Source: Trichuris trichiura
Taxonomy: Eukaryota > Nematoda > Enoplea > Trichinellida > Trichuridae
Assembly: GCA_037903355.1 (NCBI GenBank)
Contig: JBAJFE010000018.1
Span: forward strand, 1,358,171 to 1,422,170
DNA length: 64,000 bases
Direction: 5' to 3'
Position numbers and translations under genes: made by a program. The notes under the pieces are model-generated. The model did not search any database. It saw nothing but the letters and a program-made list of their open reading frames with translations, and was not told the origin of the DNA. This document shows, piece by piece, positions 33,989 to 46,783 of the stretch (the first letter of the stretch is position 1; each line of letters begins with the position of its first letter).

Positions 33989-36900
33989 ACTTCGCTGAAT
34001 CAGCCCCTTCCGGCTGGTTGGTCAATCAATGTAGTCGGTGCAATTGGAAGACGAAGTTGAGCGCCCCCATTTCGCCCAGCTGCACCCTTGGACGAACCGA
34101 AGCAAGCGTGGAACCCTTTTGTGAATCATTGTCGCCGTTCTCATTAAGGTGCTTTCGTTAAGAAGGAAACTTGAATGGCCGCATGAATGACCCTGGGGCA
34201 ACGGAAGGTGGGCAATTTGCATATTTGTTAATGAATCGCGTCTCGCCGAGTACGGTCGAAGGGACGGGCGGCAACTTTCCGATAAAAAAACGTACAAAAC
34301 AAGAAAACGATAAAGGTACGCTGTTTTCAGTGGGCTTCAATTTGGCGTGTCGTCAAGAATGTTTGCCAAAGCTTGACAGCTTTTGCCTAAGTTCACCTTG
34401 TACGCACTGGCTTCAGTGTCGAAGAGCGTGTTACCTAAAGCGGGCAAGTGCGAATAATATCTCGACCTATTGGTTGAACATTTTGAAGAACTTTTTTCGA
34501 CACGACTACCTTTGCAACCGCAGACAGCCGACTGTTGCTGTTGAAGTTTTAGTTATGCAAATCATGGCATCTTTGTAGCGCTTGCTATTCACGCAACGGC
34601 AAGCACTACTAGGCTGACACGCGAAGCCTATCGGATAAGTTCAGCATAAGACGAAGCAACAGACTCCACCAAGGAGTCAGTGAAATATTATCTCTAGCGT
34701 ATGCTAGAAAGTCGCAACTTTCACGTAAAATGGAAATATATGCAACAGAAAGTGAAATCTGGAGATGGGCTATGCCGTTAGAAAAGTTGACAGCTGATCT
34801 GGAAGAAAACAATATAGCCTTATTTGCTTTACGCTTACCTGTCTTTATGCTCAACTTAAAGGTTTAGGGTGTTCATGCAAGAAAAAGTAGAGCTTAAGTT
34901 TTTCACTTAGCGGAAATGAGGTGAGCTCACTTTCGGGCGGGTTGACTAAGCGCTAGCTAACGTCACTGAACAGTGACGACCCGAATTAGCGTAATATGCA
35001 AATTCAAAAATGTGACGAAAATTTTGAATTCATTGCCATTCGAGCATATATGCTTTTCCGGTGGCAATGGCAAACCGTCTGTTTTTTGCGTCTGCGTCGA
35101 GATTACCTCTAGAGGGCGGTCATCCATTTTCCCGCCCACCGTTGTAGGGACAGAGCGAATGGAAAAGCGTGCATGAAAAATCGTGGCTTTTACTAGACGT
35201 TTCGCGCCAACCTGCCACGCATCATTTGGCGAACGTGATTAATGGTGGCCGCTCTTCGACTTCCATTCGGCGGCATTTCATCAGCGCCAGTTAGGGCAGA
35301 AAGGAGACGGCGCCCCTTTTATGCGCTGCGTCGTCCGTCTGGCGAGTTTTCTTCGCCCAAGGTGAAAAAACTTTTCACAAACGTTAGTTACTCTTTTTTA
35401 AAATTGAAAAACGTCTAGAATCGGAGCACGGCCATGCCGGACGCGTGCGAAAAAATGTTTTCATACTTCACCAGTGTATCCAAAGCGCGAAAGGGTTTGC
35501 TCCTGCGTGCTACGTCGTCGTCACACGGCCTTTCAATGAACGAAGTTAAAAAGAGCACGCTGCAATATCCTTAAAGGGTAACTATGCGCAGAGGCGTATC
35601 GATTTCGAAGGGCATCGTCGCTCAGCGTGCAGTACTCACGGGCAGTTAACGTTTGAAACAAGGAAACTTCCTCTTCCGCCAATAAATTCAATAGCGAATA
35701 ATTTTACAAGAGCGTAGCAATGGTCTTCCATCCATTGCGGACAGTGTATGGATATCTGCTTGGCTGTCTCGCGCTGCTGGCAAATCATTTTGCACAAAAT
35801 GATTCGATCTTCAGTAGGGATAACTTAATAAGCGCAGAAATGAGCTCCTTAACGGGCGCTACGCCGCTGTCATTCAAACCTTCGAACTTTCGTTAACCCA
35901 TTTAACAAGATTAGCAGCTGCCGCGATGCTACCTTGAGATCCTAAATCGGTCATTCCTGCTCCCGCACTACACTAAACAGTCATTAAGTGGTGCCCAATC
36001 TTTTCTGTTCGAGGAATATGTTAGGACATAAACCATATATTCGCCATGCGTTTCTTCTGACGTTTATGCAAAACTGGGTAGCACAGGCTACGCCCTGCAA
36101 TGGACACTTCATACCAACGGTTTTTCATATAATGCGGGTCGTTCAGATGAAAGTAAGCAGTTAGCTTACAGTGAGCTACGCTGCTTTTTCCTTCCGCAAA
36201 TCTAAAATGCGACTTGATGTTACAATTGCTTCGGTTTGCCAATGCTCAGAACTCATTAAATTGCAACTTGTAGTTGAATTTTAACCATTCATTATTTATC
36301 TGAGATCGTCATTTGCGACTAGTGATTAATTACCGTTATTGGTGATGTGCCTCCCTTCGATTTAAAGAATTAATCCTAAACACCGCTGTAGTCGCACGGG
36401 CAGTAAAAGACCTCATTGGAATAGTTCAACCAACTCGCTATCTTTGCTGGAGCAGCATACGTAAGCTAAGCAAACTTTCAACGCGCTTTTTGCATGTTTG
36501 GTAAAAGCTATACGCCAGTCCGTGCTGTTCTATTATATTTTGTCATGGAAAGCAACATGAAAAGCCGCCGCATATACTAATACATACGCGCATGCAAATT
36601 GGAGTAATCTTAAAATATTTTCGTCCTACGAGGAAGTAGGAAAAAAACATAAGTTGCTCTTCGGAAGATGGGAATAAAATGTGGCACAAGCCAAAGTTGC
36701 AGCCAATCCACTTTTCTCCACGCGCGGCTTTAAAGATTAGTAATTCAAACTGGCAGAAAGAATACATTATAGTTGCTTTGTTAGAATTGAACAAAGCTTC
36801 TTGCCGAGACTAGTAAATTATTAATAACTTTCGTAACTTGTGGAATACGGTGCAATCACACTGGTTTGCATGGCATACGACCTGCAACCCAAGTTCTGCC

Positions 36901-37114
36901 ATCGAACGTTTACATGCCCAATAAAGATACCACAGTTCATGGCATCGCGCATATAAGTGCTATACTACGCAGTAACTATTCTACACCAACCAAGTTTGCG
37001 TTCCGAGAACGAAAAAGCACTGCAGAATGATATATGATGACATTTTGCTCTGAAAGTAACAGCGAAAAAGCAGAGATCAGCTGCGTATGTCAACGCTAAG
37101 AGAACTGACCCACT

Positions 37115-37231
<117 letters not shown>

Positions 37232-40200
37232 CTGTTTGTTGCTGCTTAACGAGCTTTCCGTTTTTCTGAACCTTCCGGAACGGACGCGTTCCAACCTTAA
37301 CGCGCTAATTCTAAAAATTTCATTATTAAGTTGCTACAAATTAAAAAAGCCCATTACGCAAGCTATGAACGAATCCAGTTTTAAAATAATAACAGTCTTG
37401 AAAACTTTTAACTTTTAGTAAAGTATTAATAAAAATGATCATGCAAGTTTATTCGAGTAAAAGAAAACGGCAACGAATGCAAACATTCATCGTTACTTCG
37501 TCTGATCGATCGCGGATGGCAAAGTATTTTAACAATCACTTTCTTGTACGCTGCGTCGCAATGGAAATTCAGGTCAAAACATTTGTCACAGCGAACTTCC
37601 GTCTCTCTAAGAAATAAGCTTAATTGTAGCGAACGTGATTTATTAGTTCTTTACCAACACAGACAACCGCTTGAAATTAAGCTTGTTAAAATAAACATTG
37701 TTTATGCATAACTAATGGGAAGTTGAAGCTTTTTAAATCTGACACCAGCATCGCTTACAATTTTCAACCGACCCCTCTATTCATTGTTTACCGTAATAAA
37801 AAGAGTCTACTTTACAAATTGAATCCTGAAAATCAGATTACGCAAAATTGAGAAATTGCGAAAAAGTTCCAATTACCGACTTGTGTTACTTTATAAGAAG
37901 GCTATTTGGAAATATTAACTATAAGGCACAATTCAGTAAGGAAGGGTTCGTTTCGCTTAAAGGCTTTGAGTATTGTAAATCATGCTGACCGTTCGTACTC
38001 CGAACTGACTTGTCGACGGCTGAAGTTGCTAACTTGCACTGAACATTGACAAAATAAAGGAGTCATCTTTTGTCAAGGGCATTTGCCGTTATTAGAAAAG
38101 TTTAAGCACAAATCTAATTTTAACGTCGAAACGCTCCCTCGAAGTTTCCATGCCACTGCGCAGTAATGAACTTTTGGGTCCTTAGGTTCAACATAAGCCA
38201 GCCGAAAAGCTTCCGCTTGCCTTTTTCGGATGCCACTTATGATTAAATACATTTGGCAATTTCTGACGAAATAAGCTTTCAAGACGAGGTGTGAATAACT
38301 GATGCTTTGCAAAAAAAAGAAATCAATGAACCACCTTGCGAAAGCAAACATCTTTTGCGGCTGCTTTCTTACCATTGAAAATTATAGCCTCACTTCAAAG
38401 CAAACTGGACTATTCAAGGGTAGTTGGAGCTCAGCTGATCTTAATTGGAACGAACTTTTGCAGAGCAGTTTATCAAGTCTATTTATAAATTCAAAGGAAG
38501 GATATACTCGCATTTTCTGCTATTGATTTCATAAGGAAACAAAAGCTCCTATTCATCGGCAACCTTTCGAACAGTAAAAGTTAACAGGTCCATTTTTTTG
38601 CGCTTAATGCAACAACTGTAGTCTGGCTACAGATTTAACCGGAGGTCAGTCGCGTGAATTCAGTACCTTAAAAGGCCTTCACTTTTTGAATAGCTAAATT
38701 ATACGCTGATTTAACGGGACATAATGGGATCACATGTTTTTCAAGACCGCTTATTATTAAAGTGCGCTTTAATCAGTAAGCCAAATTGAAATGAAAACCC
38801 AATACATTACGCAAGCTAAGCAGCGCAAAAATGATATCCTTATCTGTCAGCTTGTTGGATCTGTCGGGTGATGACTTGCTTCGTGGAGGTAAAAGCCCTT
38901 AAATTTGCCATGGTTGAGCAAATCCATTTTCTGCCTTTATAATTCCACATAATTTGGTTATTGAGTTATCGGAAGTTACTAGCCGGCAGTGATGTACGCC
39001 TAATGAAAGTTAATGTAGTTCCTTTGGTTTTATTAATTTTCAAAATATGATCCTGGCATCTCCATCTAATAATTGCACCGCCACGTCTGCGCCTGCAGGA
39101 ATGCAAAAAGTGTGGCGCCTACTCTTGCCGTCCTCAATGCCAATAAATTACTGACAGATGCTTCAATGCGGTCAGCTTGACTGTAACGACTTATTGATTT
39201 GCTTTGTACAATAATTGACTTTTCAAGTATTCAACGTTCCATCCGTCAAGTGGACAGAAAGCACTAGATGCCTTTCTGCTAAATTAAACGGTACTACGAT
39301 AAACAGTTTAGCAAAGTCGGATAAGTTTACGTTTATAAGCGCTTGATGTTTTTGCATACGTTATTTCCAGCTTTACGACGACGCTTTTAAGTCATATCAG
39401 TTAGGACATCAAGTCTAGGTGTAAACTAAGCAAGATAAAATACTCTCCTTTTCAGCTCGCGAATAAAATTACGTAGAAATGCTAAGCTCTTAACTTTATT
39501 GCATCTGGGAAACATTTCTTAGCGGATGAATAATGTGTCACTTGTACATAATATCAATTGGTGTTAACACAGTTCAAAATGGTCACCATGTCTATCCGTC
39601 ATTTTTTTACTGCGGCTTCTAGAGTAAAAATAATTTTTTCAATGATTTCGCTTCCATGACCAGTAGAGCCTCAGCGGTAAACGGCTGGCATTATTTGCTT
39701 ATTTCAAAGGGGAATGGAAACCTGATTCCAATGCACTAAACGCATACTAGTAAAAGAGCTTCTTTAAGGAGCAGATAAAGCCAACCCGATATACTTATGC
39801 TAGCAGGATTTATACAGCGAAGAATCCTGTTGCGAAAGCGCATCATGCAGCACTGATAGGCTGCGAATGTGAGCTTTCAACACTACGTCGTCCGGAGTAA
39901 AAACACGCGTAAGTTTTAAACAACTTCTGGCAATGCGGAAAAGCAGAAAGCAACTGAAACAAAAGTTTAATTAGTAGTAAAACGTTGATGACCAAATGAA
40001 GTTAGTCAATTACTCCATCAAGCGTATATTCACATTACTATTAGTACAATAGCGTTAATGAATTTCTGGAAAATGTCAAAACTGATTATATTGCTTACAG
40101 TGAAGACAAGCAAAAGTTTCCGTCGGACTGTCTCGACTTACTTTAGGTTATTACATGAAACATTAGCAATGCGGCAGTATACAGCAGTTGTGAAATGTTT

Positions 40201-41023
40201 TGTGATTATACTAAAAGAAATAAATTGTGCAGATGCTTCGAACGAGAGTTCTTAAGTGCTATGCCTAATCAGAGTGTTTATTCCAATTTTTATTTGTCCA
40301 AAGTTATCGTAGCGAACTGTACTAAACTGTCTTTAACATGAGCGCCATCTCATAAGGCAGTCAAGTCCTTTTCTGGAAACTTCTGTTGCAGCAAAAAAGT
40401 GAAATGAACATAACGAGAATGTTTCTCCTTCCATTGAGACTTGTTTCAGCTCCTAGCATAATGCATCTCCTATTTGTTTTAAGAACTTGTTGGTCTCTGA
40501 GTTTACGCACCGCAAAGGTAACGATGTGCGAATACTCACACAATTTTGCTCTTACTGAAGTGGAGCCACTGATTCAATTCCAATTACTTTTTAGTTATTT
40601 TCTTTTTTTATTTTGATATGAGGACAAAGTTGAGAAAAAAAGTAGAAGAAACCCGACACTTTGCTGAACCATGCACATCGCCAACTTTAGCAAGCGGACT
40701 GCTGCACCACTGTCATGTAGGGTATGCCCGCGAAAATTTCGAAGCCTTTTCTTGCCCAGAAAATTTTCAGGTCTCATAATGCAAATTCTCAGAAAGCGGG
40801 TCATTGCGTTTATTCGCTTCAATAAGACTTTGTTATTATTAACATCAGCAACAATCCAACATAATGATAAAAATATTAACATTAATAATATTAATACTAA
40901 TAAATGTAAAAAGTAACTTCCACCACTTATACTAGTAAAACCAAAAAGAAAATGGCAACATTTGCCTCTCCAGAAGGTTGGATGAACTTTCATGTCCTTA
41001 CGAAATTGTATGGCGGCGTATCC

Positions 41024-41140
<117 letters not shown>

Positions 41141-43053
41141 CAGTGTTGTCTGCTGTTGCAAGCTTTTGTGGTAACCAGAGCTGTGAACGTTGAAATTACC
41201 TTCAAAGTTATTTTTAGTTTTTGTAACTACGATGTAATACGAAATTAAACTGGAAACGCTTGACTGCGGAGTGTTTTGTATACCGAACTTCATCGTGAGC
41301 TAAGCTTTTCATGGGCAGCTGAAACTGGAAATCAGATTTTGTGCTCTTACCTTCGCGTTGATAAATGTACGTTTCAATGAGTTTCAGTAAGTAGTCCATA
41401 ATTATTGATCGACAGTCTGTTGGTTTTCTTTGTGTCAAATATTCATTAGATCCGCTTTTTCTACTTTCCTAGCGAATTGAAGCATTGACGGCTAAGAAAT
41501 ATTTATTTAACCACGAGAGAGTGAGATCTACTTTAAAAATGTATAAATCTCGTTAAACGAGATTTGCTCAGTCTGAGCCTGAGCATTTCAATGAAAGTGG
41601 AAGTAATTCAAGAGTTGTTTGCAGTTTGGAACGAACCTTTTAGGGAAAGTCGGATAACTATTATCTTTATATAAACTTGGTCAAGGCGTGGGCTAACTAA
41701 TTGCTAGAAATAAATGAACTTTCAGTATTAATTCATATGCTGCCTTGTTAGACGGCTATCTACAGCTATTAAATGCGCAAGAAGTGCTCTGAGCATCGAC
41801 AGTTTTTCTTTTATCTGCTTGGTAGCGGTTTCAATCAACGCCCGGACATTCGCACGTTCCAGACATGCACTTATAATGAGTGAAAATGCCCTTACGGAAA
41901 TGGCGAGAAGACACTGCGCCTATTCTTTACTTAACGCAATTCACAGTAGCAAGCAACTTTGAACCCCCACGCAGTTCGGCAAAAGGTTTTTTTCAACTCA
42001 GGATGGAATAATGCCTTTCAATGAAACCTTCTTGTAACCATAGTTGAATTAGAACTTTCTTGTACAGTCAATCGATTAAGCATCATTCACTGCTTAATGA
42101 GAAATTTCATTTTCGAAGCATTCTACTTGGAGTCAAATTACCCTGCGGTCAAAGCTACACAAGAACGCAGGATTTACCGTTACGAGTTCAAAGAGTATTT
42201 TTTTGCATAAAGAATATTTGCATATAGGTTCCGCCATTTTAAAAAGTGCATTTTCTCAAGCTTGGGCTACGGGGTGGGACATTCCTTTACAAAGACTTAA
42301 ATGGCAGTTCGATAATCTTAAATTGTACAGTTCTTAAAGAAGAACGGTTTTCTATTTCACCACATTGCACTATTGGTGACGAATTTTGCAAAGTACCAAC
42401 GTTTGTATTACGCGCCTTTCGCCCGTCGCTTTTACTCTGCGCGTACAGAGTGACACTGAAGTACCGTTGTTATTACGCAGTTCTATATGCCAACTTTACA
42501 TTTAATGAATCAAACACGATTTAAATGGCCGCGCACACGTAACTGTTTCATTGTAAAAATTGCTGGATGAAACGACCTTTACTTGCCATTGAGTTTTGGT
42601 ATTTTGGAGTTGGCAGCGAAATATTTCAGCGTAAAATATTCTCCGTGTATAATTAACACGTTAGTTCGATTCCTCGTAAAATTAGTCGAGCAAAGAATGG
42701 CTCCACTAATTGTGATTATTTTGATTGAGGTCGCGTGAGTAAGCAAAACTACTGACGCCAGGAAAAAAATGCACCACTTCAACTAATTTATTTAGTTTTT
42801 TTTATTTACTTTCTTCACAAGCTTATAGCTGCATTAAGCTGCCATAGGCTCAATAATAATATTTACAAAACTACTGCATTTATTTGCTTCTCGCCAGGTT
42901 TCTTTCGCAACGCAGCCGGTCTACGGTTTAGAAATAAATAATGATTATGCTTAAACTAGTTTAAATAAAAATGTCGTTCCCGAAATAACGCTGCGGATAA
43001 GCAAAGCAACCATAATATGGCTTCTTGTAAATCAGATGTCTCCTAAAGGATTT

Positions 43054-43256
43054 GTATTTGTTCGTTTAAGTGAAGATTATAAAACTATACAAATTAAAGG
43101 ATTAGAGCATTCAGGCATCCACTGTTCCCATCGTCAGCGATGTGATCACTCAGTAGCTGATTATACACATCGCTGATAACGGGAACAATGGATTCCTGAA
43201 AGCTCTAATCCTTTAGTTTGTATATTTCCATAATCTGTAATTAAGCGAGCAAATAC
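43054..43256. repeat. Foldback element
   Basis: The left arm GTATTTG-TCG-TTAA ... GGATTAGAGC-TTCAGG-ATCCA pairs with the right arm TGGAT-CCTGAA-GCTCTAATCC ... TTAA-CGA-CAAATAC. The hairpin has imperfect arms of about 95 nt. A smaller palindrome around CATCGCTGA sits in the centre. Confidence 0.85.
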
Positions 43257-45502
43257 CCTGAAACTATCATGAATATGGCTTCTTATCTTACGCTGGTAAT
43301 CTCTGTTCCTAATTTTATCAACATTCATGTGGTATGCAGCTGCTCTTGCTTAAATGAAAACGATAATGGCAAGATACATTTCAAGACTAGAAAAGGATTA
43401 TATCATCAGCTGCTATTTCTTCACCTAAATGCCTCGGAAGCAATTTTCACATGCTGACTGATACATCTAAGCCTGAATAACCTACTTTTTACTTTGCATT
43501 ATTTTGCTTTTATTCGAGAAGGCTGGCATTAGCTTTGTTAAATCATTCTGCTTACTTAACATACGTATGCGTCAACCGAGACGGCAAATGTGTAAGTAAA
43601 GTTTTCATATTGAAACGCTTCAAGGTTGGCACTTCACTTGCCCTAAGCGCTAAGGCATCTTCACCAACCAATCTGATGATCTTACAAAGAAAAAATCGAA
43701 TTGAGCCCCATGCAGCAAACTTGCGGATCAATAAATTACAAGCGAGTACGTTAATCTTATCCTTGAAAATGTTTTACTGCTTTCACTGACGTTATTAAGA
43801 CTTGAATTTGATATAAGCGGGAATAATAAATCGTTTCCAAAAATATGAATCCATAACAGCCTGTTGGGAAGCAATAAACAGACAGATAAACTACCTTTCA
43901 CATTTTCATGCGCTCTGTTTGCCAAAACTTTTTTTTGCCGGCAAAAGAACGTAACTTATACGAAACAAGGAACTCTAAGTCTTGCCATCATAATAATAAT
44001 TCATTAGTACTACGAAAGTCGCCTCAGGGTGTGGTTATCATTTCTTTGATTGATGCTATGACACCTAATTTTCGGGAAGACAAGCTCATCTGAGTAGATT
44101 GAGTGAAGGATACACTTTGTAAGGATTATAAACAAGAACCAATTCTAATTATTATTGCGTTCGAAAGGCGTGAACATTTCGACAAAGCGATAAAGCAGAT
44201 CCGGCATTAAACCCTCAAGAAATGGTTCGCAGAAGTGAATTGGAACTTTCAAAAGCGGCAGTCTTCCAATGATTAAGTGGTAGAATCTACGCGCGCCCAA
44301 TTTATGCCCGCTGCGGGCAGTCATGCAAAATGGCGAACATTTTCAACAATTTTCAATTTATAGACCAATAGAAACTATTGACTCGGTAATATGAATACTC
44401 CGTTTTTCTACAATCAACGCATCACATGTTATCAACGTAAGAAGTTCAGCTCCTTCCGCTTCAGTGCGCAATCAGACAAACAGAAGCAAATGAAAATGAT
44501 TGGACTGCTTTCGTCCCGCTTGTCGGCAGCTATATTTTTTGTCTACTTTGAGATCCATTAATTATATGTGTGCTACTCCGCCAAGCTTTACAGCGTTTAC
44601 TTCATATATTACAAGTGCTGCTCTCCTCGGCGTTAAAACAAAAGAGACGGCAGCAAGCTTGTAATAATGAATGGGAAAGGCGTGCTTGCTACAAATGGAC
44701 ATTCGGAAAGAAAAGACAAAAAGTATATCAAGTTTTAAGCACGGTCAAGTCGACGCACTGCCCCAACTGCTCCATGTTTTCTTTTGGATATGATACAGAG
44801 TTAAACAATAGACTGATAGAGCAAAAACAGCGGATATTCAAAAAGACCTGCAAATCATTAACGATTCCGCAAAATGACCTTTCTTTAAAAAAGTGTCACT
44901 TACGAGGTAAGAAACATTCGCCAGAAAAGTTTAAAGAATTTGTTTATCGTTAGTTTAGAAACCGAATGGCAATGTTTAAATCAGCGGTTTCTGATTAAAG
45001 GGGAAGAAACTGAATTAAAATACCATTGCAGTGCTTCATTCGCTAAAGCGTGCGACGAAAGACGGAACACTTGAACGAGTAACTCGCAATATTAACAAAT
45101 GGAGCAGTATTGCATGAACGCTTCTGATTTATCTCACGAAGCCGTAAGGTTTGGATGTCATCAAATCAACGCGCACTGACTTGGCTGAAAGATAATGATA
45201 AGCAAATTTCTAGCGCGCACAGGTTTGAAAATTAGCATGTTCTATGCGGCGTAGTTAAACTATTCAAATTTGTAAGCCTCTTGGCGTACCTACATTAAAT
45301 AGTGATACAAAATATACGCAATTAACGCATTAAAAACCCACTGTAACTTGAGCAAATGTTGAATAATTGTTTATACGAATGCGTTTTAACGTACTTCGCA
45401 ACAAGAAAAAGAGAATATAGAGCTGATCTATGTAAGTTACAATGTTGGAGACTACCCTACGTGCATCATAGTAGCGCAAATAGATTACTGTGGATATAAT
45501 TT

Positions 45503-46783
45503 CTACTTGTACATTGAGTCGGCCGTACAAAGCATAACGTATGATTGTTCCTTTTCTGCTTTTCCACGAGGATTCGTCGCGACGACTTTGTAAATTCCTT
45601 GGTCACTATTCTGCGGTTGCTGAAAAAGAAAATTGAGCAGAAAAATGCAAAGCATGATTGCCTGTTACTCTACAATGATATCATTCGTCTTCCCCTTCTG
45701 ACGCTATAAATTAAAAACTATAAATGCCGCGAAACGTTTTAGCTTAGCGGACAATTGGTCTTTTCCAAACGGACATTTGGAACGGAAGATATTTTAGCTT
45801 TTTGTCCCAACAGATCAGACAGCAGCAAACGTCGCCACTTTCCGCGGAACAGCAGCCGGTTGGCTAAGTCAACTTAAGACGAGCAGTAGTTCGTCAACGA
45901 TGGGAAAGTCAACATTGAAAGGCGAAAACATGGCAACCTCATTTTTATCTACGCGACAGCATCAATACTGGTTACGCTAAACTTTCAATGCAGTGGTGCG
46001 CAGCTGCCACTAAGATTCAAAAGCTGCGCATCACTTTGAAATAGTTTAATTACGTTTGATTGCCGACAAACAACGGGATGTACATTCCGTAGAAATTTCA
46101 AAATAGTAATCTCTGCTTTCCTTGAATTCTTTAATGTTTACTTTAACCCGCAAATGCGTCAATGAAGTTTAAGAAACCTTTTTCTGAACGCTAAAAAAAG
46201 ACATCTCTCATTCGGACCCAATGAAATAAAAATCGTAAAGTCAAGTACAAAGCGGAGCGACAAACATAAACTATTCTTATAGTCAAAGAGAGCTTAAGCT
46301 TTTAGAACTGAGGCGAAATGAAAAAGTATTTTGTCAGCTGCGCATAACCGTACAGTGAAAGCGGGAATGGCTTTTAAAAACTTGAAAAGCTGATACAAAC
46401 GGGCTTTAAGACTTTATGGATTTCTCAATAGTTAAAAAGGAGTGAATTCCTTAGAGACTCGCTATCTTTTGTTCAAATACAGACAGGAAGATGGAATGGT
46501 ATTAACAAGGTGGGATTGACTTGAACCCAACCATAGCAGAATGATCAAATAGCAACCTTATCAAATAGGTTTGATGGTTTCGTACCTTGATTTGTAAAGT
46601 ACAAGCATACTTGCCGACCATTTTTCTTTTTTTAATGGTGTAACGATCATTGTTGGTCAGTTCTTGATCTTTGAAAAACCATTTGACCTCAGGCTCCGGA
46701 TTCGCTGATACCATGCATTCAAAAAGCACGGAACCATCAGGTTTATTCAAAATGCTTGGAGTCTGCTCGATGAAAGGGTCCAT
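45503..46783 (-). CDS. Small Ig I-set domain protein, two exons, 104 aa
   Basis: The exons are 46783-46586 and 45619-45503. The phase-0 intron has GTACGA and TTTCAG ends, and the gene stops with TAG. Exon 1 has FECMVSANPEPEVKWFFKD (first Ig Cys and the core Trp) and KMVGKYACTLQIK. Exon 2 has SDQGIYKVVATNPRGKAE, the D-G-Y and N-P-x-G strands. The second canonical Cys is Val, as in many intracellular muscle Ig domains of the twitchin/titin type. It starts at MDPFIEQTPS with no signal peptide, so it would be cytoplasmic. As modelled it is one complete domain and nothing more. It could instead be part of a larger muscle gene if the ends are spliced rather than start and stop. Confidence 0.78.

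Noticed and set aside
33756..34161. Arg/Ser-rich plus-strand frames
   Set aside because: They run through the (GC)n/(CT)n microsatellite and are antisense to better-supported PDE3 exons.
44570..44953. 127-aa plus-strand frame
   Set aside because: The frame opens with GTG, has no recognised motif, and is flanked by no usable splice sites. It is possible but unsupported.
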